A stretch of DNA of 64,000 nt from Anthostomella pinea (GCA_963556695.1 CAUWAG010000010.1:2108001-2172000); one strand, 5' to 3'. Shown: positions 32,762-44,129, numbered from the stretch's first letter. The notes: a model not told the origin generated them from the sequence alone. A program made the numbers and translations.

Positions 32762-33643
32762 CTGGGAGGTGCCTGGCGCAGGAGTGTAGGAATATGTACA
32801 AACATCCAACAAATATGTACAGTGTACAAAGACATAGATCATCGAGCCAATCCCGACGAAAACCACCCTTCTATACCGAGAGCATAGGTCCCATTCTCTC
32901 AGCAGCTTGCGGCCCGATATCAAACGGTATCCTGTGCAAGTACCAGTGGGAACAATCCAAGTGGTCTTTTTCATCATCACCCGGTTCCTACTGGCCTTCT
33001 TCATAGCGGTTGACTGGTTACAGGGATTATACTCTGTATCGTTGAACTGCCTGTGGTGGCAATAGCCCCTCGAGGAGATGGACTGTGCAATCTGTCAATC
33101 TTGTTGGACCTAGGTGACCTCGGTGGAAATTGACTCCCGTAGGCTCCGTGCCGCAGGCATTCGGACATACATTTCTGGATTTAGCACTGTCGTCTATTGC
33201 GCTGGTTCTATTTTCACGTCATAGGCCGACCTTATTTGAAGCTGACGCTTGTGAAAGAATACCGAGGAAAACATCCCATGTGCAGCATCGAAGGCTCCCT
33301 TATGGGAGTGCAGTGTATGAGGTCCAGTATATCGTCATCCGTCAATCTTTGATAATACATACCCGGACAAAACCGATACCTTTGAGACCTGTTGTAAATC
33401 CAAGGAGTGAAGCCGGTATGCGATGTGCGCAGGATGCTACAATAGCTCCACCCCCAATTTCATTTCAGGGGCAGTGCCTACCGGACAGACGGGCACAGAC
33501 GACCTCGTGCAGTAATCTTACCTCGTCGTTGCTTACAATATTCCACCGACGATATCTCGGTCGCCTCAAAGTTCAAACACATCTCCAACCTCACATCCTA
33601 CCTCACATCCTACCTCCCTCCCTGGAGAACCAAAAGTATCGCA
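32762..33643. other. Intergenic; promoter of the membrane protein gene
   Basis: No conserved coding sequence. A short direct repeat of CTCACATCCTAC lies just before the next start codon at 33644. Otherwise nothing recognised. Confidence 0.5.
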
Positions 33644-34768
33644 ATGGCATCCACCACCAAGGAGCGCAGACGCCCTCTTCTCGAAGTCCACAGGCTGCCC
33701 CTCCGCATCCTCCTAGCCGTCCCCGTGTACCTCGCCCTCACAGCCGTCATCCTACTAGCCACGCACTCAGACCTCAACATTCCAGCACTCTACTCGCAAT
33801 GCCACTCCCGCTCACGGCTGCGGGGCATATCCCGCATCCCCGTCATCGGGGCGCCCGCCTGCTTCATCATCAGCTTCCTCCGCTTCGCGAACGCGTCGGT
33901 GCGCACCTTTGCGCAGATGAGCGTCGTCCTGTCCTTCGTCGGCGCCCTGCTCACGGTGAATCTGATCGAATCGGCACGCAGGTGCAATCGCCGTAGCTGG
34001 GTTATTCGGAACCCGACGCTGGGCTGGCTGGTATTCAATCTGATTGGTGGCACATTGGTTTGGGACCTGCTCATTGTGCCGGCATTCTTGAGGAGGGCGC
34101 AAGAGGTTCGCGATGAGAGCCTAGAAGCAGGAAGGGCGGGAGGAGATGCGTTGGATCGAGACTCCGTGAAAGCATCGCGAGGCCTTGAGAGCAAGGCTGA
34201 GGCCTATGCCATTCCCATCGCGATGACATTGGGATTCTACGTGCCCAGCATATTAATGCTCACATTGAACGAGCCCATCTCAATCGCTGTCTGGCTCTTG
34301 TTCCCGCTGCTTATCTCTCTGGCACGAATCGCCGTCAGATTTGCAGTCAGCAGGCTATCGAATGACGACAAACCCTTTCATCTTGAGTCATACCGAGCCT
34401 CGTCACTCATGGTGTATGCGGTGCCATTTATCTGCTCGGTCCTGGCGCACGGCTTCTTGATATGGAACATGTTCAGTCGCGACGATCGCAGGGAGATGAC
34501 ACGTAGCACAATTGTGTTCATCCATATCGACATCTCCATCCTCGCCGCTACCGTGGTCTACTGGGTGCTGGTCGAGTGTGGCTCGGTGCCCGCGTTGTTC
34601 CTAGCCGGTCTCTCCATCTTGTTGGGTCCTGGAGCCGCTCTGTGCTTTGCATGGCTGCTTCGAGAACAAATCATTTGCACAGAGGCAGTTTTGCTTGGAG
34701 AGTGCGAAGGGTATGCTTCGGAAGGGGATCCTCAAGCCGTACGGGGAAAAACACCCTTGCTACGCTGA
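33644..34768 (+). CDS. Multi-pass membrane protein, unknown function
   Basis: 374 aa, single exon, ATG context GCAATGG. About nine hydrophobic segments are visible, for example RILLAVPVYLALTAVILLA (residues ~21-39), TFAQMSVVLSFVGALLTVN (~90-108), PTLGWLVFNLIGGTLVWDLL (~125-145), VWLLFPLLISLARIA and ILAATVVYWVLVECG near the end. A charged loop of about 40 residues separates the first four from the later helices. I do not recognise a transporter or receptor signature. Such proteins are common, unnamed members of fungal genomes. The next gene downstream is also a large membrane protein on the same strand, but 374 bp of separation argues against co-transcription. Confidence 0.72.
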   Translation: MASTTKERRRPLLEVHRLPLRILLAVPVYLALTAVILLATHSDLNIPALYSQCHSRSRLRGISRIPVIGAPACFIISFLRFANASVRTFAQMSVVLSFVGALLTVNLIESARRCNRRSWVIRNPTLGWLVFNLIGGTLVWDLLIVPAFLRRAQEVRDESLEAGRAGGDALDRDSVKASRGLESKAEAYAIPIAMTLGFYVPSILMLTLNEPISIAVWLLFPLLISLARIAVRFAVSRLSNDDKPFHLESYRASSLMVYAVPFICSVLAHGFLIWNMFSRDDRREMTRSTIVFIHIDISILAATVVYWVLVECGSVPALFLAGLSILLGPGAALCFAWLLREQIICTEAVLLGECEGYASEGDPQAVRGKTPLLR

Positions 34769-35142
34769 TGGTCGCAAGGCGACCTCGGTGAGCGCATGCA
34801 GCGTATACAGGAGTAACAGAACTGTCACTCGACGGTGTGAGTTGCACAGGTTGGTTGGCCGGTCTAGGTGGCTTCGTTTCGAAATACATCATTTGCATCC
34901 AACTGTTCTTTGTTCATTGGTATCACGATACACGACCACGGCCAACGCCAACACTCCATAAGTTTGTACAACCCAGGGATTGGACTTGAACGCGCATCCT
35001 TTGTCGTGATGTTTGCTTCCTCGCTGGTTGGATAGTCGAGTCCTACAATCGTCCGCCCTCGTACCCAGGCACTCGCCTCGCCTCACCGAGTCGAGACGAG
35101 ACAAAAGCCGATGTAGCTAAACACACCCATGGCCGAGGCCCC
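34769..35142. other. Intergenic between two membrane-protein genes
   Basis: 374 bp with no coding or repeat signal. Presumably a terminator plus the promoter of the downstream gene. Confidence 0.5.
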
Positions 35143-37047
35143 ATGCCTCAGGGGATGTCCTCCACAGACACAAATGGCAATATGGCAACGAATTCCTCAG
35201 AAGTCAATCCCGTCTTCACCCTCATCATACATCACCAGAATGACACCGCCGCTTTATCTCCTATCATCGCTCCGCCATGGGTGAACGACCTCGGCTTCCG
35301 CGGCACGTCGGGCATCCTCGTGAGCTGCGTGGGCACCCTCCTGGCATGTGTTTACACGGCTCTGCACCTCGACATGCCCGGTCAATCCGGACCGTAGGCC
35401 GTCTACAAGGCTAAAGCAAAATGGATCGCCATAGCCCTCGTCGCGCCAGAGATGGTCCTCTACGTCGCTGCGCAGCAGTTCATAGAGGCCAGGGCCCTCG
35501 TCAAGGAGCTGAACGAGATACAGCGTAGATTTACACACAGTGTAAGCCGGGCTTCATGTCCTGCGCACTCTAGTCCTCTACCGACTTACTGACTTTAGTA
35601 GACGGACGAGGACTTCACGCTCGAGTACACATTCTTCGTCCTCATGGGCGGACTGCAGGTCGACGTAACCCAGCTGCTTTCGGATAATGTTCGACGGTAC
35701 CAGTCATATCACGCTCGGATACTTATCGACGACTCAATTCCGGAAAAGCTCATATTGTCGCCTCGAGGACTGCTCGAGTTGGCCAAACACGGTCAATTCA
35801 TTCGCGTACCACTGGCTACCATCGTGGACAAGAGCAAGTCCGACGGTCTCAAGAAGGGTCTTGTTGTGGGCCAGCTGGTCTGGATGGTAACCCAGTGCAT
35901 CACGCGCAAGGTGTACGGGCTTCCGCTGTGTCTGTTAGAGGTTCATACCGCGGTTCATGCCTTTTGCGCTCTTTACCTGTATCTATTTTGGCTGAAGGTG
36001 AGCCACTATGCCTGGCCTGAACCACAAGCCATAACACTAGCAGAGGCACAGAAACCACTAGATATCAGCGATCCCGAAGTCATCAAGCCAGGACCCCTCG
36101 AACACCTATTTGGCTTCATGGTCCAGGAGCAGTTCTACGACCTCCAGAACACGCAACTCATGATTTACCCAGCCTGGACGGCTGCCAGCGCCACGTGGTA
36201 CCCCAAGACCCTGTCCGCGCAGATGAGCAATCCTAACGTCTTCACCTGCCAACTGGACGAGAAGCGCGAGCCCGTGCCCGTGGAATGGGTAGATGAAGCA
36301 TGGGGACCCGTCACGCTTGAGCCTGGACAGGCACTCAAGTGCGGCATTGGGTTGCTCCAGCGCGATCACAGCCCCGACCCCGATCAGACCTGCGAGAAAT
36401 CCGAACCTGAGAATGCAACATCCGCATTGACGCCACCGGCCGCAGGTGGAGACGAACTCGAACCCCAAGAAGTCCTCGTAGCCGACTATACCGACCAGAC
36501 ACGCTGGAAGGCCATGCTCGACTTCCTCTTCACCATGCACGGCGACACCTCCACCGCGCCCTACCTCTTCCACCCGACCCCCGGCCCGCGCTTTCCCGAC
36601 CGCCACTACCACGACGCCTTCACTCTGCAGACCAGCAACCTGCCGTCCCTTAAGTCCGGCCTGCACACGTGGGACCTCGTCTCGTCCATGTCCTCACATC
36701 CCCTGCTGCAGGCCCTGTTGCTCACGCTCCCGCCCTTGTACGGCGGCATCCACCTCGCGGCGTGTAATTTCACCTTCCCGACCTTCGGGGAGCAGATATG
36801 CTGGCGGGTGGCGTGTATGTTGATAATCACGGCGATTCCACTTGTGGTGGTGCTGAAGTGGTGTTGCTTTTGGGGCGAGCAGATTGTGCTGCGGTGCGGG
36901 TTCTGGGCGAAGCTGGGGCCGCGGTTCTTTGTTAGGTCGCAGAAGGCGATGCGATATGCCCCGTTGGGTGCGTATGCGCTGGCGCGGCTGTTCATTGTGG
37001 CCAAGAGCTTTGCGAGCTTGAGGAGGGTACCGATTGGGGTGTTTTGA
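35143..37047 (+). CDS. Large membrane protein of a fungal family, with one in-frame TAG
   Basis: Unknown function; it resembles a widespread fungal family of hypothetical membrane proteins. Two exons, 35143-35541 and 35602-37047, flank a 60-nt intron with a CTGAC branch site, giving 614 codons plus stop. Membrane segments include GILVSCVGTLLACVYTALHL and WIAIALVAPEMVLYVA near the N-terminus and two C-terminal segments around CMLIITAIPLVVVLKWCC. The middle has the family-like stretch LLELAKHGQFIRVP..IVDKSKSDGLKKGL and LPLCLLEVHTAVHAF. Codon 85 (35395-35397) is TAG, inside otherwise conserved sequence (SGP-stop-AVYKAKAKW). A TGG-to-TAG change is the simplest cause. The gene is therefore either newly inactivated or carries an assembly error. 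Confidence 0.72.
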
Positions 37048-38067
37048 ATGCCGGATTGGCTGGCTATGGTGCCGCATTTGTGAGGCGTTGGGAGCGAGAA
37101 CGGGGTTTTCAGCAGGGTTGGACATGTTGTCGGTAGGGGTGATGGTGATGTTGTCGGTGGGAGTGGTGGTAATGTTGTCGAGGTCTTGTCTGCGAAGTAT
37201 CTCATACGGTTGTTTTCTGGCGCCTATAGTATTGTTTTTATGTATCATGGGACGTTAATGATCCCATTCAGGCTCCAGGAAAGTCGCCTAGACGACTGAC
37301 AGGTTAGAGCAGCTCAGACGACGGGGGGTTGGGGAAAGGCTTATAGGACAAAACAAATGCAAAAACTCTCACCAAATGAGGCTGACCCGATCTCAGCTGA
37401 TGGGGTGCGAATTGGCTCACTTGCTTCGAAACAGGGCAGGCGCATTAGAGAATAGGTTTGGTCCGAACTCTTTTTGACTCTGCACTAGGTGCAGGGTTTA
37501 ATTTTTGCTGAAAGCGTTGTTAAATTTTTTAGTATTTTATTTTCAGCTGTGCACAAGTCGTGTACGTAGAGAAGTCCTAGATTCTCGCTCGTATAAACCA
37601 CGAAACAATTCACACAACGTTCGTACGTACCTAATGACGATTAATAGAAGCGTCGTCTTGTTCTTGGGAGCTGCGGGTGTCCGTCCTCTAGTACTCCATC
37701 GACCTTTTCTAATATGTATTTGTTCTGCCGACTGTCCATTTCGGTCTTTCCTAGTCCACTCCTATGACTGTCAATTAGGGGAAAGGGAACTGCAAGTCCA
37801 GCGTGCTTTCACGAGCTGTTTATTAGAAGGGAAAGGGGTAAAAATGGGTAATAGTTAGATATGTGTGAGGCTGTGCCAATGGGGTGATGTGGGTCTAGCT
37901 GACCTAGTGTCGGCGACGTTCCGACGACCTTATCTTCAGGTTCCAAGTCATTCATTCTCATTCATATACATGTAGATTTGCTCCATCTTGAATACCTTGA
38001 GTGTCTACTAAATTTTCTATTGTACCTGCCTTGACATCCGTCCTGCTCACCAACGCCATAAGAGACG
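37048..38067. other. Intergenic
   Basis: Contains a short tandem repeat at about 37125-37185 (units GTTGTCGGTNGGNGTGNTGG) and, at 37724-37764, a sequence sharing a 16-base word (TCTGCCGACTGTCCAT) with 46309-46324. No gene recognised. Confidence 0.5.
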
Positions 38068-39060
38068 ATGCCGAACGCCACACTCGTGCTGCCCCGCCCC
38101 GGCACGGCGGCCAAGCCCGGCGACGAACCGCAATCAATCCCCGCGCCGTCCGAAGAGGCCTTCGTCGCCACCTTCGGGAACCTGCTTCCCCAAGCGTCGT
38201 ACCTGCGCACGTGTCACGGCCGAGCGGCCTACTACATCTTCCCGGCCACAGCCGGCCAACCCACAACCAGCAGCGAAACCCCTCCCACCCCCCGCGTGCT
38301 CCTGATCCACGGCGTCCAAACCCCCGCCCTTGGCATGCAGCCCCTGGCACGCGAACTCTCCACGCGCTTCCCACACGCCCAGATCGTGCTTGTCGACCTC
38401 TGGGGCCACGGGCTCTCAGATACGCCGCTGGCGCCGCATGATCCGCCGCTATTCCACGCGCTTGTCGAGGCGCTGCTGCACGAGCTGGGCTGGGCGGACG
38501 CGCATTTCGTGGGCTACTCCTTCGGCGCCTCGACGGTCGCAAGCCTGGCGGCTGCGAGGCCCGAGCTCGTGGCTTCGATGGTGATAATTGCGCCCGCGGG
38601 GTTGATCCGGTCGGGGAATTTTAGTGAGGTGCAGAGGGGGTATTTGCGCGGTGGCGAGGGGGTGGAGGAGCAGGCGCGGGCGTGGATTTTGGACTGGTTG
38701 GAGGGGGGCGAGTTGGTCGTGCCGAAGGATTGGAAGGAGAGGGTTGGACGGGGAGAGGTGGTCGCGAAGGCTGTGAAGGATTGGGAGTTGAGGGAGCATG
38801 AGGGGCATGCGGCGAGCGTGGTGGCTATCTTTAGGGATGGCGGTGCTTTGGACCGGCATGCTGAGTTCGCTAAGGCTGCAAGGACTGGGATCAAACACCT
38901 TTGCATTATGGGGGAGAAGGACGATGTGAGTAGCGCGGAAGAGTTACAGGGTCTTGGGCTACGTAATGTTGAGGTTGTTCCGGACGTCGGTCATGCGGTT
39001 GTGCGAGAGCGGGTACAGGAGGTTGCGCAATTGATAGAGGAGTTCTGGAACAGGCTATAA
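38068..39060 (+). CDS. Alpha/beta hydrolase
   Basis: 330 aa, single exon, probable cytosolic serine hydrolase. The core begins at VLLIHGVQTP (oxyanion His-Gly), followed by VDLWGHGLSD and the nucleophile elbow VGYSFGAST (catalytic Ser). The acid is probably in IMGEKDDVSS and the catalytic His in VPDVGHAVVRERV; all three are present. A cap region lies between (FSEVQRGYLRGGEGVEEQAR). The family includes esterases, epoxide hydrolases and C-C hydrolases; nothing here selects among them. The coding sequence is GC-rich and undamaged. Confidence 0.88.
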   Translation: MPNATLVLPRPGTAAKPGDEPQSIPAPSEEAFVATFGNLLPQASYLRTCHGRAAYYIFPATAGQPTTSSETPPTPRVLLIHGVQTPALGMQPLARELSTRFPHAQIVLVDLWGHGLSDTPLAPHDPPLFHALVEALLHELGWADAHFVGYSFGASTVASLAAARPELVASMVIIAPAGLIRSGNFSEVQRGYLRGGEGVEEQARAWILDWLEGGELVVPKDWKERVGRGEVVAKAVKDWELREHEGHAASVVAIFRDGGALDRHAEFAKAARTGIKHLCIMGEKDDVSSAEELQGLGLRNVEVVPDVGHAVVRERVQEVAQLIEEFWNRL

Positions 39061-39544
39061 TCGGTGCTTCACGACGTCTGGGATGGTTTACTAATGCAAC
39101 TGAGGAATTTCGACGAGGATTAGAGAAGACCTGCTTGAAAGATCGTTTATTGAGACCGACGAAAGCACTTTACTCCGTGACCACACCGTCCGGGACAAAT
39201 GCGCCCTGCTCATTTGCCACAGAGCCCTTTGAGCCTGCGAGATGTAGGGTTACGATGAGTTCAATGGCATTGCCTGTCCATACTAAGATTGCTAGCATAA
39301 GGCCTACACCCCTGGATGCTGAGCTACATATTCAAAGGGACTTTACAAGCTCGTTTATCATCCATCTCTCAAGTAAGTACGAGAAAACAGTATACGAGGC
39401 GTATCGATGGGTTTCTGCGAGCAATAACCCTAGATATTCCAGTATGTGATCTCTTTCGCTAAATCACATACATGAGGTAGGCTGACCCCCTGGCGCTTGA
39501 GGGACCTTTACCTTTTTTGTACGTAAATCATCCCAGCCATCCGC
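39061..39544. other. Convergent intergenic region
   Basis: Between the 3' ends of the hydrolase (+) and the esterase (-). No gene or repeat recognised; presumably terminators. Confidence 0.5.
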
Positions 39545-41195
39545 TCAATATGTACACACGTACGAGTTCCAATCATCCGAACTCCCACCTTGGTATTTCG
39601 CAGTCCGAGGCCACGGGCAAAGCTTGCTCGTCTTATGACTCAGACTCTCATCCGTCGGATTCGTTCCCAGCATCTCGCATGGCGGGACGCCCGTCTCGAC
39701 CCATTGCACGACGGCCTTGAGCGCATGCCACGTCGCAGGGACCTGGGGGTAGTTCGAGGCCGCGCCGCAATGCCCGCCGCCCGGGATCATGAACAGCCGG
39801 AACCAGTCACCGATATCGCCATTAAATGTCTCTTCTACCTGCTTGTGATAGTGGATCGGCCAGATGGCGGCGTTGTAGGGGTCCGCCCAGCTTTGGTACA
39901 TAAGCAGCTTTGCGCCCGACTCTTTAAAAAACATAAGGTTAGGGCTATTCGCGTCGATGAGCGAGCCGACCTTGTCGTTTACTACGTCGATATCAGTGCC
40001 CCAGTTGAAATCGCTCTCGTCATAAGATAGGTCGTCGAAGGCCATGTTCTGTAGGATGGGGATCGAAAAGGCGTCTGCTAGGGCTACTTCTTGATACAGC
40101 CACTCCGTCTCACTTCCGAAGGAGAACCCCGGATAAACTGATGTATTGTCTCGCGTATCGACTGGTCCGGCGCAGATCTTCTGCGCCGCTTCCATTTGTG
40201 CTGAAGTGAGGCAGGTCGAAGAGTTCGATGTGGATGAAGGGCACTGCAGCGAGGTGATATCGAAATGACACAGCAAAGGATTCTCGAGTACTCCATCTGC
40301 AACCCCGTCGATGAGATCGCACTCAGCGAGGACGGCGTTCGTGATGAGACTGAGTGCAGACTGTGGTAGGAATCCGGGGCCCTGCGGCCGTCAGCGTTCA
40401 GTCTGGAAAGCATGGTGAAGCATGCCTTACCTTCGTCACCTGGGAATTCCACAGGAACGACAACGCTAGGTGGGAATACCAATTGCCCGGGCATCCAGCC
40501 ACGATGCCGTCGAACAGGTGCTCGTGAAACTCGGCAAGGGCCATACCCTGAGCGCCTCCGGTTGAACAGCCCTGATAGTAGCTGTGTCTGGGCGCTGTGC
40601 GGTAAAACGTAGTGGTGAGCTCCCTCGCTGCCGGGGTGAAGTAGGCGATAGAGTCGCGAATCCATGCTGTGACTTGATCACGGTCATGCAGGTATGGGAG
40701 GTAGACTCCCGGTTCGCCGTTGCCACCGTTATTGTCGGATGCGCGGTGCCCGGAGTCGCCTCCCGCCACTGCGTAACCGTCATTGAGACCTTGCATCATG
40801 TCACTCTCCAGTATGGTTCCAGCCATACCGCCATTTCCTGTTTGGGATTTTAGCAGGCTACTTATGGACATGGCTGACTTCAAAATGCACGTACCGACGA
40901 CAAGGAATCTGCTGTTATAGCTCGATGTGTCCGGCAGCCAGAGTTCGAAAACGACCGAGCGGTTAGCATGATAGTGGATTTCACCGAACAGGCGACATAG
41001 CGGGAACTCGTTTAGTATGCCGCTGATATTGAGGGAGTGCGCCGGGGCGTATGTGGCGTTTAGAGTGTTCGCTGCTGCTGTCCCACGAACAGACGAGGAG
41101 AATTCCTCGCAGGATTCCACCTTCGAAGACCTAGGATAGCTTGACGCAGCCGAACTCAAGCAACTGAAACCCAGCAAAATGCCACAACACCGCAT
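39545..41195 (-). CDS. Secreted tannase / feruloyl esterase family enzyme
   Basis: Extracellular esterase cleaving phenolic esters of plant material (family role). Three exons from ATG 41195: 41195-40895, 40837-40431 and 40381-39545, giving 514 aa in matching phase. A signal peptide (MRCCGILLGFSCLSSAAS) opens it. The catalytic CS-D-HC arrangement is complete: Ser in YYQGCSTGGAQ with its neighbouring Cys, Asp in MYQSWADPYNA, His in PGGGHCGAASN with its partner Cys. The conserved AVAGGDSGHRA and GIVAGCPGNWYSHL segments are present. Several N-glycosylation motifs fit secretion. An unusual nested palindrome lies about 320-400 bp upstream of the start. The exact substrate cannot be told. Confidence 0.92.
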
Positions 41196-42583
41196 TCTGA
41201 TGGTCCTTAGTGATCAGTACCGTTGGATATTGTGTCAGACTCGCGAAAAAATAGCTCTTTGCCGAGATAAAAAGTATGATAGACAACTGATGTTTTTAGC
41301 TTTTGGAGAGTTAAATTTCAAGCCACCTAACTAATCACAGCCGTTACCACACTATCCCCTCCCTCCCTTTGCGGGCCACATCCGGATATATTCGTAGATG
41401 GGTTATCCCGAGTCCGTGGATGGAAACGGTCCAGGGGTCTTCCGATTACCCCGCATATGTCTCCGTCCCAGTGCGCCACGAGGGTCCGGTAATTGGGCAG
41501 TTACTGTAGGTTGACAAAAGTCTCCGCTTGCCAGGGTGATTAACAACGCGTTGTTTCGATATATTGGATGAGGGGCGGGTCGGGCGGAGACTTTTGTCGG
41601 GTCAGTTTACCCTGGGTAACGAAGTATCCCTTGTTTAGAATTGTTTCCCTCGTCAGGCGGCCTCAGCTTTGACTTGCGAGCCGCCATGAATGATGAGGGA
41701 CGGTGTGCGGAGTCGGACTGGCGGAGTCGTATCGCGAAAGCCGGGGAAGCCGAGCCTGAGAAAGTTGGTTCGGGGCCTTGGAAGTTGGAGGAATTGTAAA
41801 TACAACCAGAGTCCCCCTGCTTAGCGCGAGTGGCTTGCTTGCAAAGATTACCTAGAGCACCAGCCGCATCTACTTGTGGCTTGATAAGAGATAATCTCGA
41901 TAAGAAGCCACCTGAGGCTACCAGGGAGGCTCTTTTCTGCAAGCCTCATACCGGCAGTGTCTTCGTTCCTGTTCTGGTTCACCCTAGCTGCCATTTATGT
42001 CAAGCAGCGAAGACTTGGCCAAAGCAGGTCAGATTGGACGCTCGGCGTTGAAGAGTCCAGCTGGACGTTGACTCCGGCATCCGGGTCTGCAGCGGGTACG
42101 CGGCGCAGCATCATTGGCTAGCTTGCAAGCTGAAGCCTGAGGGTGCTCGCATGCTCAAGACTGTTCAACAGCTTTCGTCATTCGGAGTCGCTCGACAGAT
42201 GCTCCTATGAATGGTCGACCGCAAGCCGCCCTTGGTTTTCGTGAGGGGTTATCAGGTAGGCTGCCGTACCTGCAATATAACTTGGCGAATCACTTGGGAA
42301 GAATTTACCGAGATCGAAGCTCCATTGCTCCGTATGGTGATGCTTCATGCGGGCCGCCGTCGTACAATACTGTTGGGCTCGAACCTGCCTTTTTCGCGGC
42401 TCTGGTCAGATATATATACTCTAGGGATCGCAGGTGCCATGTTCCCACAACCTTCTCCCAACCCTTCCTTCATCACCGTCTTCGTCCGTTGTTTTCTCTA
42501 TCAATATCAGCAGCACTTGAGACATTTCGAAGCTCTATCTATTCTCGCAACCGCCCACACACATCAATCCCCTCGTCTGTACC
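41196..42583. other. Divergent intergenic region of the esterase and the RNase III-like gene
   Basis: 1.4 kb between two divergent start codons. Contains the dyad at 41513-41598. No coding family recognised in the remaining sequence. Confidence 0.5.
41513..41598. promoter_or_regulatory. Nested inverted repeats upstream of the tannase-like gene
   Basis: Two perfect 15-base arms, GACAAAAGTCTCCGC (41513-41527) and its reverse complement (41584-41598), enclose a perfect 14-bp palindrome AACAACGCGTTGTT (41542-41555). It lies 318-403 bp before the esterase start and over 980 bp before the divergent gene. It could be a binding site for a dimeric regulator or the ends of a tiny transposon relic; the sequence does not decide. 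Confidence 0.55.
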
Positions 42584-43093
42584 ATGGCTACAATGGTAGA
42601 GGAGAAGGTTCAGCGTGTTGAGGAATGTCTCGGTTTCACGTTCCCTCACGACAAGAGTCCATGCGTGGAGTCCCTAAACACTGCTGGCTTGACCTTCTTT
42701 CAGGGTCAAAGTGTTCGCAAGAACAATTTCCTGGCCGTCCATGGAGACACACAGGCAGCTGCGTACTTCTCATCCTTCTGGATTGGTAAGAACGGTTCAT
42801 CCAAGGGTAGGCGAATGAAAGTATCTTGTCTTCACATTGCCCGTACTGACCTCACACAAGGGCAATGGACTGAAATTCGCGACCTCTTGGCAAACGAAAA
42901 CCTGGCCCAGGTTGGGGTTGCTCATGGCCTCGACGAATGCGTCATTCTCAATCCTGGCACGACTCAGGTTTCGGGTGGCATGATGGCAACCACGGTGGAA
43001 GCTCTTCCTGGTGCGGTCCATCTCGAACGCGGTTCAGAGGCTCTTGGTCGAGTGATGGCTCGTCTCGGCCTGATCCACAACCTTCTCACCTAG
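42584..43093 (+). CDS. RNase III-fold protein, probably catalytically inactive
   Basis: 169 aa, single exon. The N-terminal pattern VEECLGFTFPHDKSPCVESL..AG corresponds to the first helices of the RNase III domain. In the signature helix, where active enzymes have E-x-x-E/L-x-F-L-G-D, this protein has KNNFLAVHGDTQ, keeping the final Asp but losing the acidic partners. The second metal-binding helix reads MMATTVEALPGAVHLERG, retaining the Glu of the usual D-K-x-x-E-A-L-x-G-A motif but not the Asp. No double-stranded RNA-binding domain follows. It is likely a non-cleaving member of the small fungal RNase III-domain family. It is unrelated by position to mL57, the window's other RNase III fold. 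Confidence 0.75.
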   Translation: MATMVEEKVQRVEECLGFTFPHDKSPCVESLNTAGLTFFQGQSVRKNNFLAVHGDTQAAAYFSSFWIGKNGSSKGRRMKVSCLHIARTDLTQGQWTEIRDLLANENLAQVGVAHGLDECVILNPGTTQVSGGMMATTVEALPGAVHLERGSEALGRVMARLGLIHNLLT

Positions 43094-44129
43094 GCATGTG
43101 AGCCCTCACCGACGATCGCCAGCCATGCACTGTGGCTAACGTAATACAGATGATCCCTCGAGTCTAAGGTAGTCTGCTTCAGAAGTCCTGTGCCAGACCT
43201 GGTCCGGCAACGCTCCGGTGAGGCCCGGAAGAGTCCCATCGCATATCGGACATAGAATTGGCTCATGCCACCCTTCGTGGGAGAGGGTATGGATGGACTT
43301 TGGCCAAGTTGATGGCGGCCTCAGATCCTCATACCCATATAGCTCCGTGAAGGGGCCATGGGACCCCAACCTGTGTCGAATATGCAATGGGGCTTTATTG
43401 CCTCGCCGGGGCGTGACCAGATTTAGTCTGTCGTGCGGACATCGTCAGATGGGATGCGCGAGTGATTCCTGACCATCCGGCCATCACCGGAAAGGCCTGA
43501 GGAGGACTTGCGCGTGTCACACCATGGTTTGGGGATTGAGAATGAGCCGCGGGAGGGGAGGAGAAGAGAACTGGAGGTGGACTGGAAGCGGAACACTCAC
43601 TTACCCGCATCGATATGGAACTTGTCTGCCTTTGGGCTAGTATGCGATCCAGCTGAATACACTCCTTTAAGCATCATACTATGGCACTGCGTGTCTCGTG
43701 GTTCTTTGTCCCGAGTTATGCCTATCCAGGAGAAGGCAGAAGATGAAGCCCCTCCAGAGACGATAAACGTGACCTGACAGGCTACAGCCAAGTGGATCGT
43801 GGGGATATCGAAATTATAGTCCCACAATAAGGTAGCGCCCCCACTGCCCCATGGGATCCCCCGCATTCAATGTTGCACGGTCCAATCTCAACCGTCCTTC
43901 CAGGTTCTCCACTTCCACAGCCCACACCTTCCCACCTTTTCGGCTGAGGTACTTTATCTCTGGGCCACTCTTGTCGGGACGTCCCCAGAGTGAAATTCTC
44001 TTCCATGTTCTCCAAGAGTGTAAGACGACATCCTGTGTGGAGCTTGCACGATTGGCAAATTCGAAAACAGTCTGAGATCGTGCAACGCAGCACAGCTTCC
44101 ATCAGGCGGGGACCGGTCAAACCAACACA
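43094..44129. other. Intergenic; promoter of the permease gene
   Basis: No gene recognised. Overlapping short frames on both strands lack conserved motifs. The final bases form the leader of the permease start at 44130. Confidence 0.5.

Noticed and set aside
33130..33996. 288-codon plus-strand frame
   Set aside because: It overlaps the start of the membrane-protein gene in another frame and is Pro/His/Arg-rich without any motif.
36106..37248. Three long minus-strand frames
   Set aside because: They are antisense to the second exon and 3' end of the membrane-protein gene, which is coherent on the plus strand.
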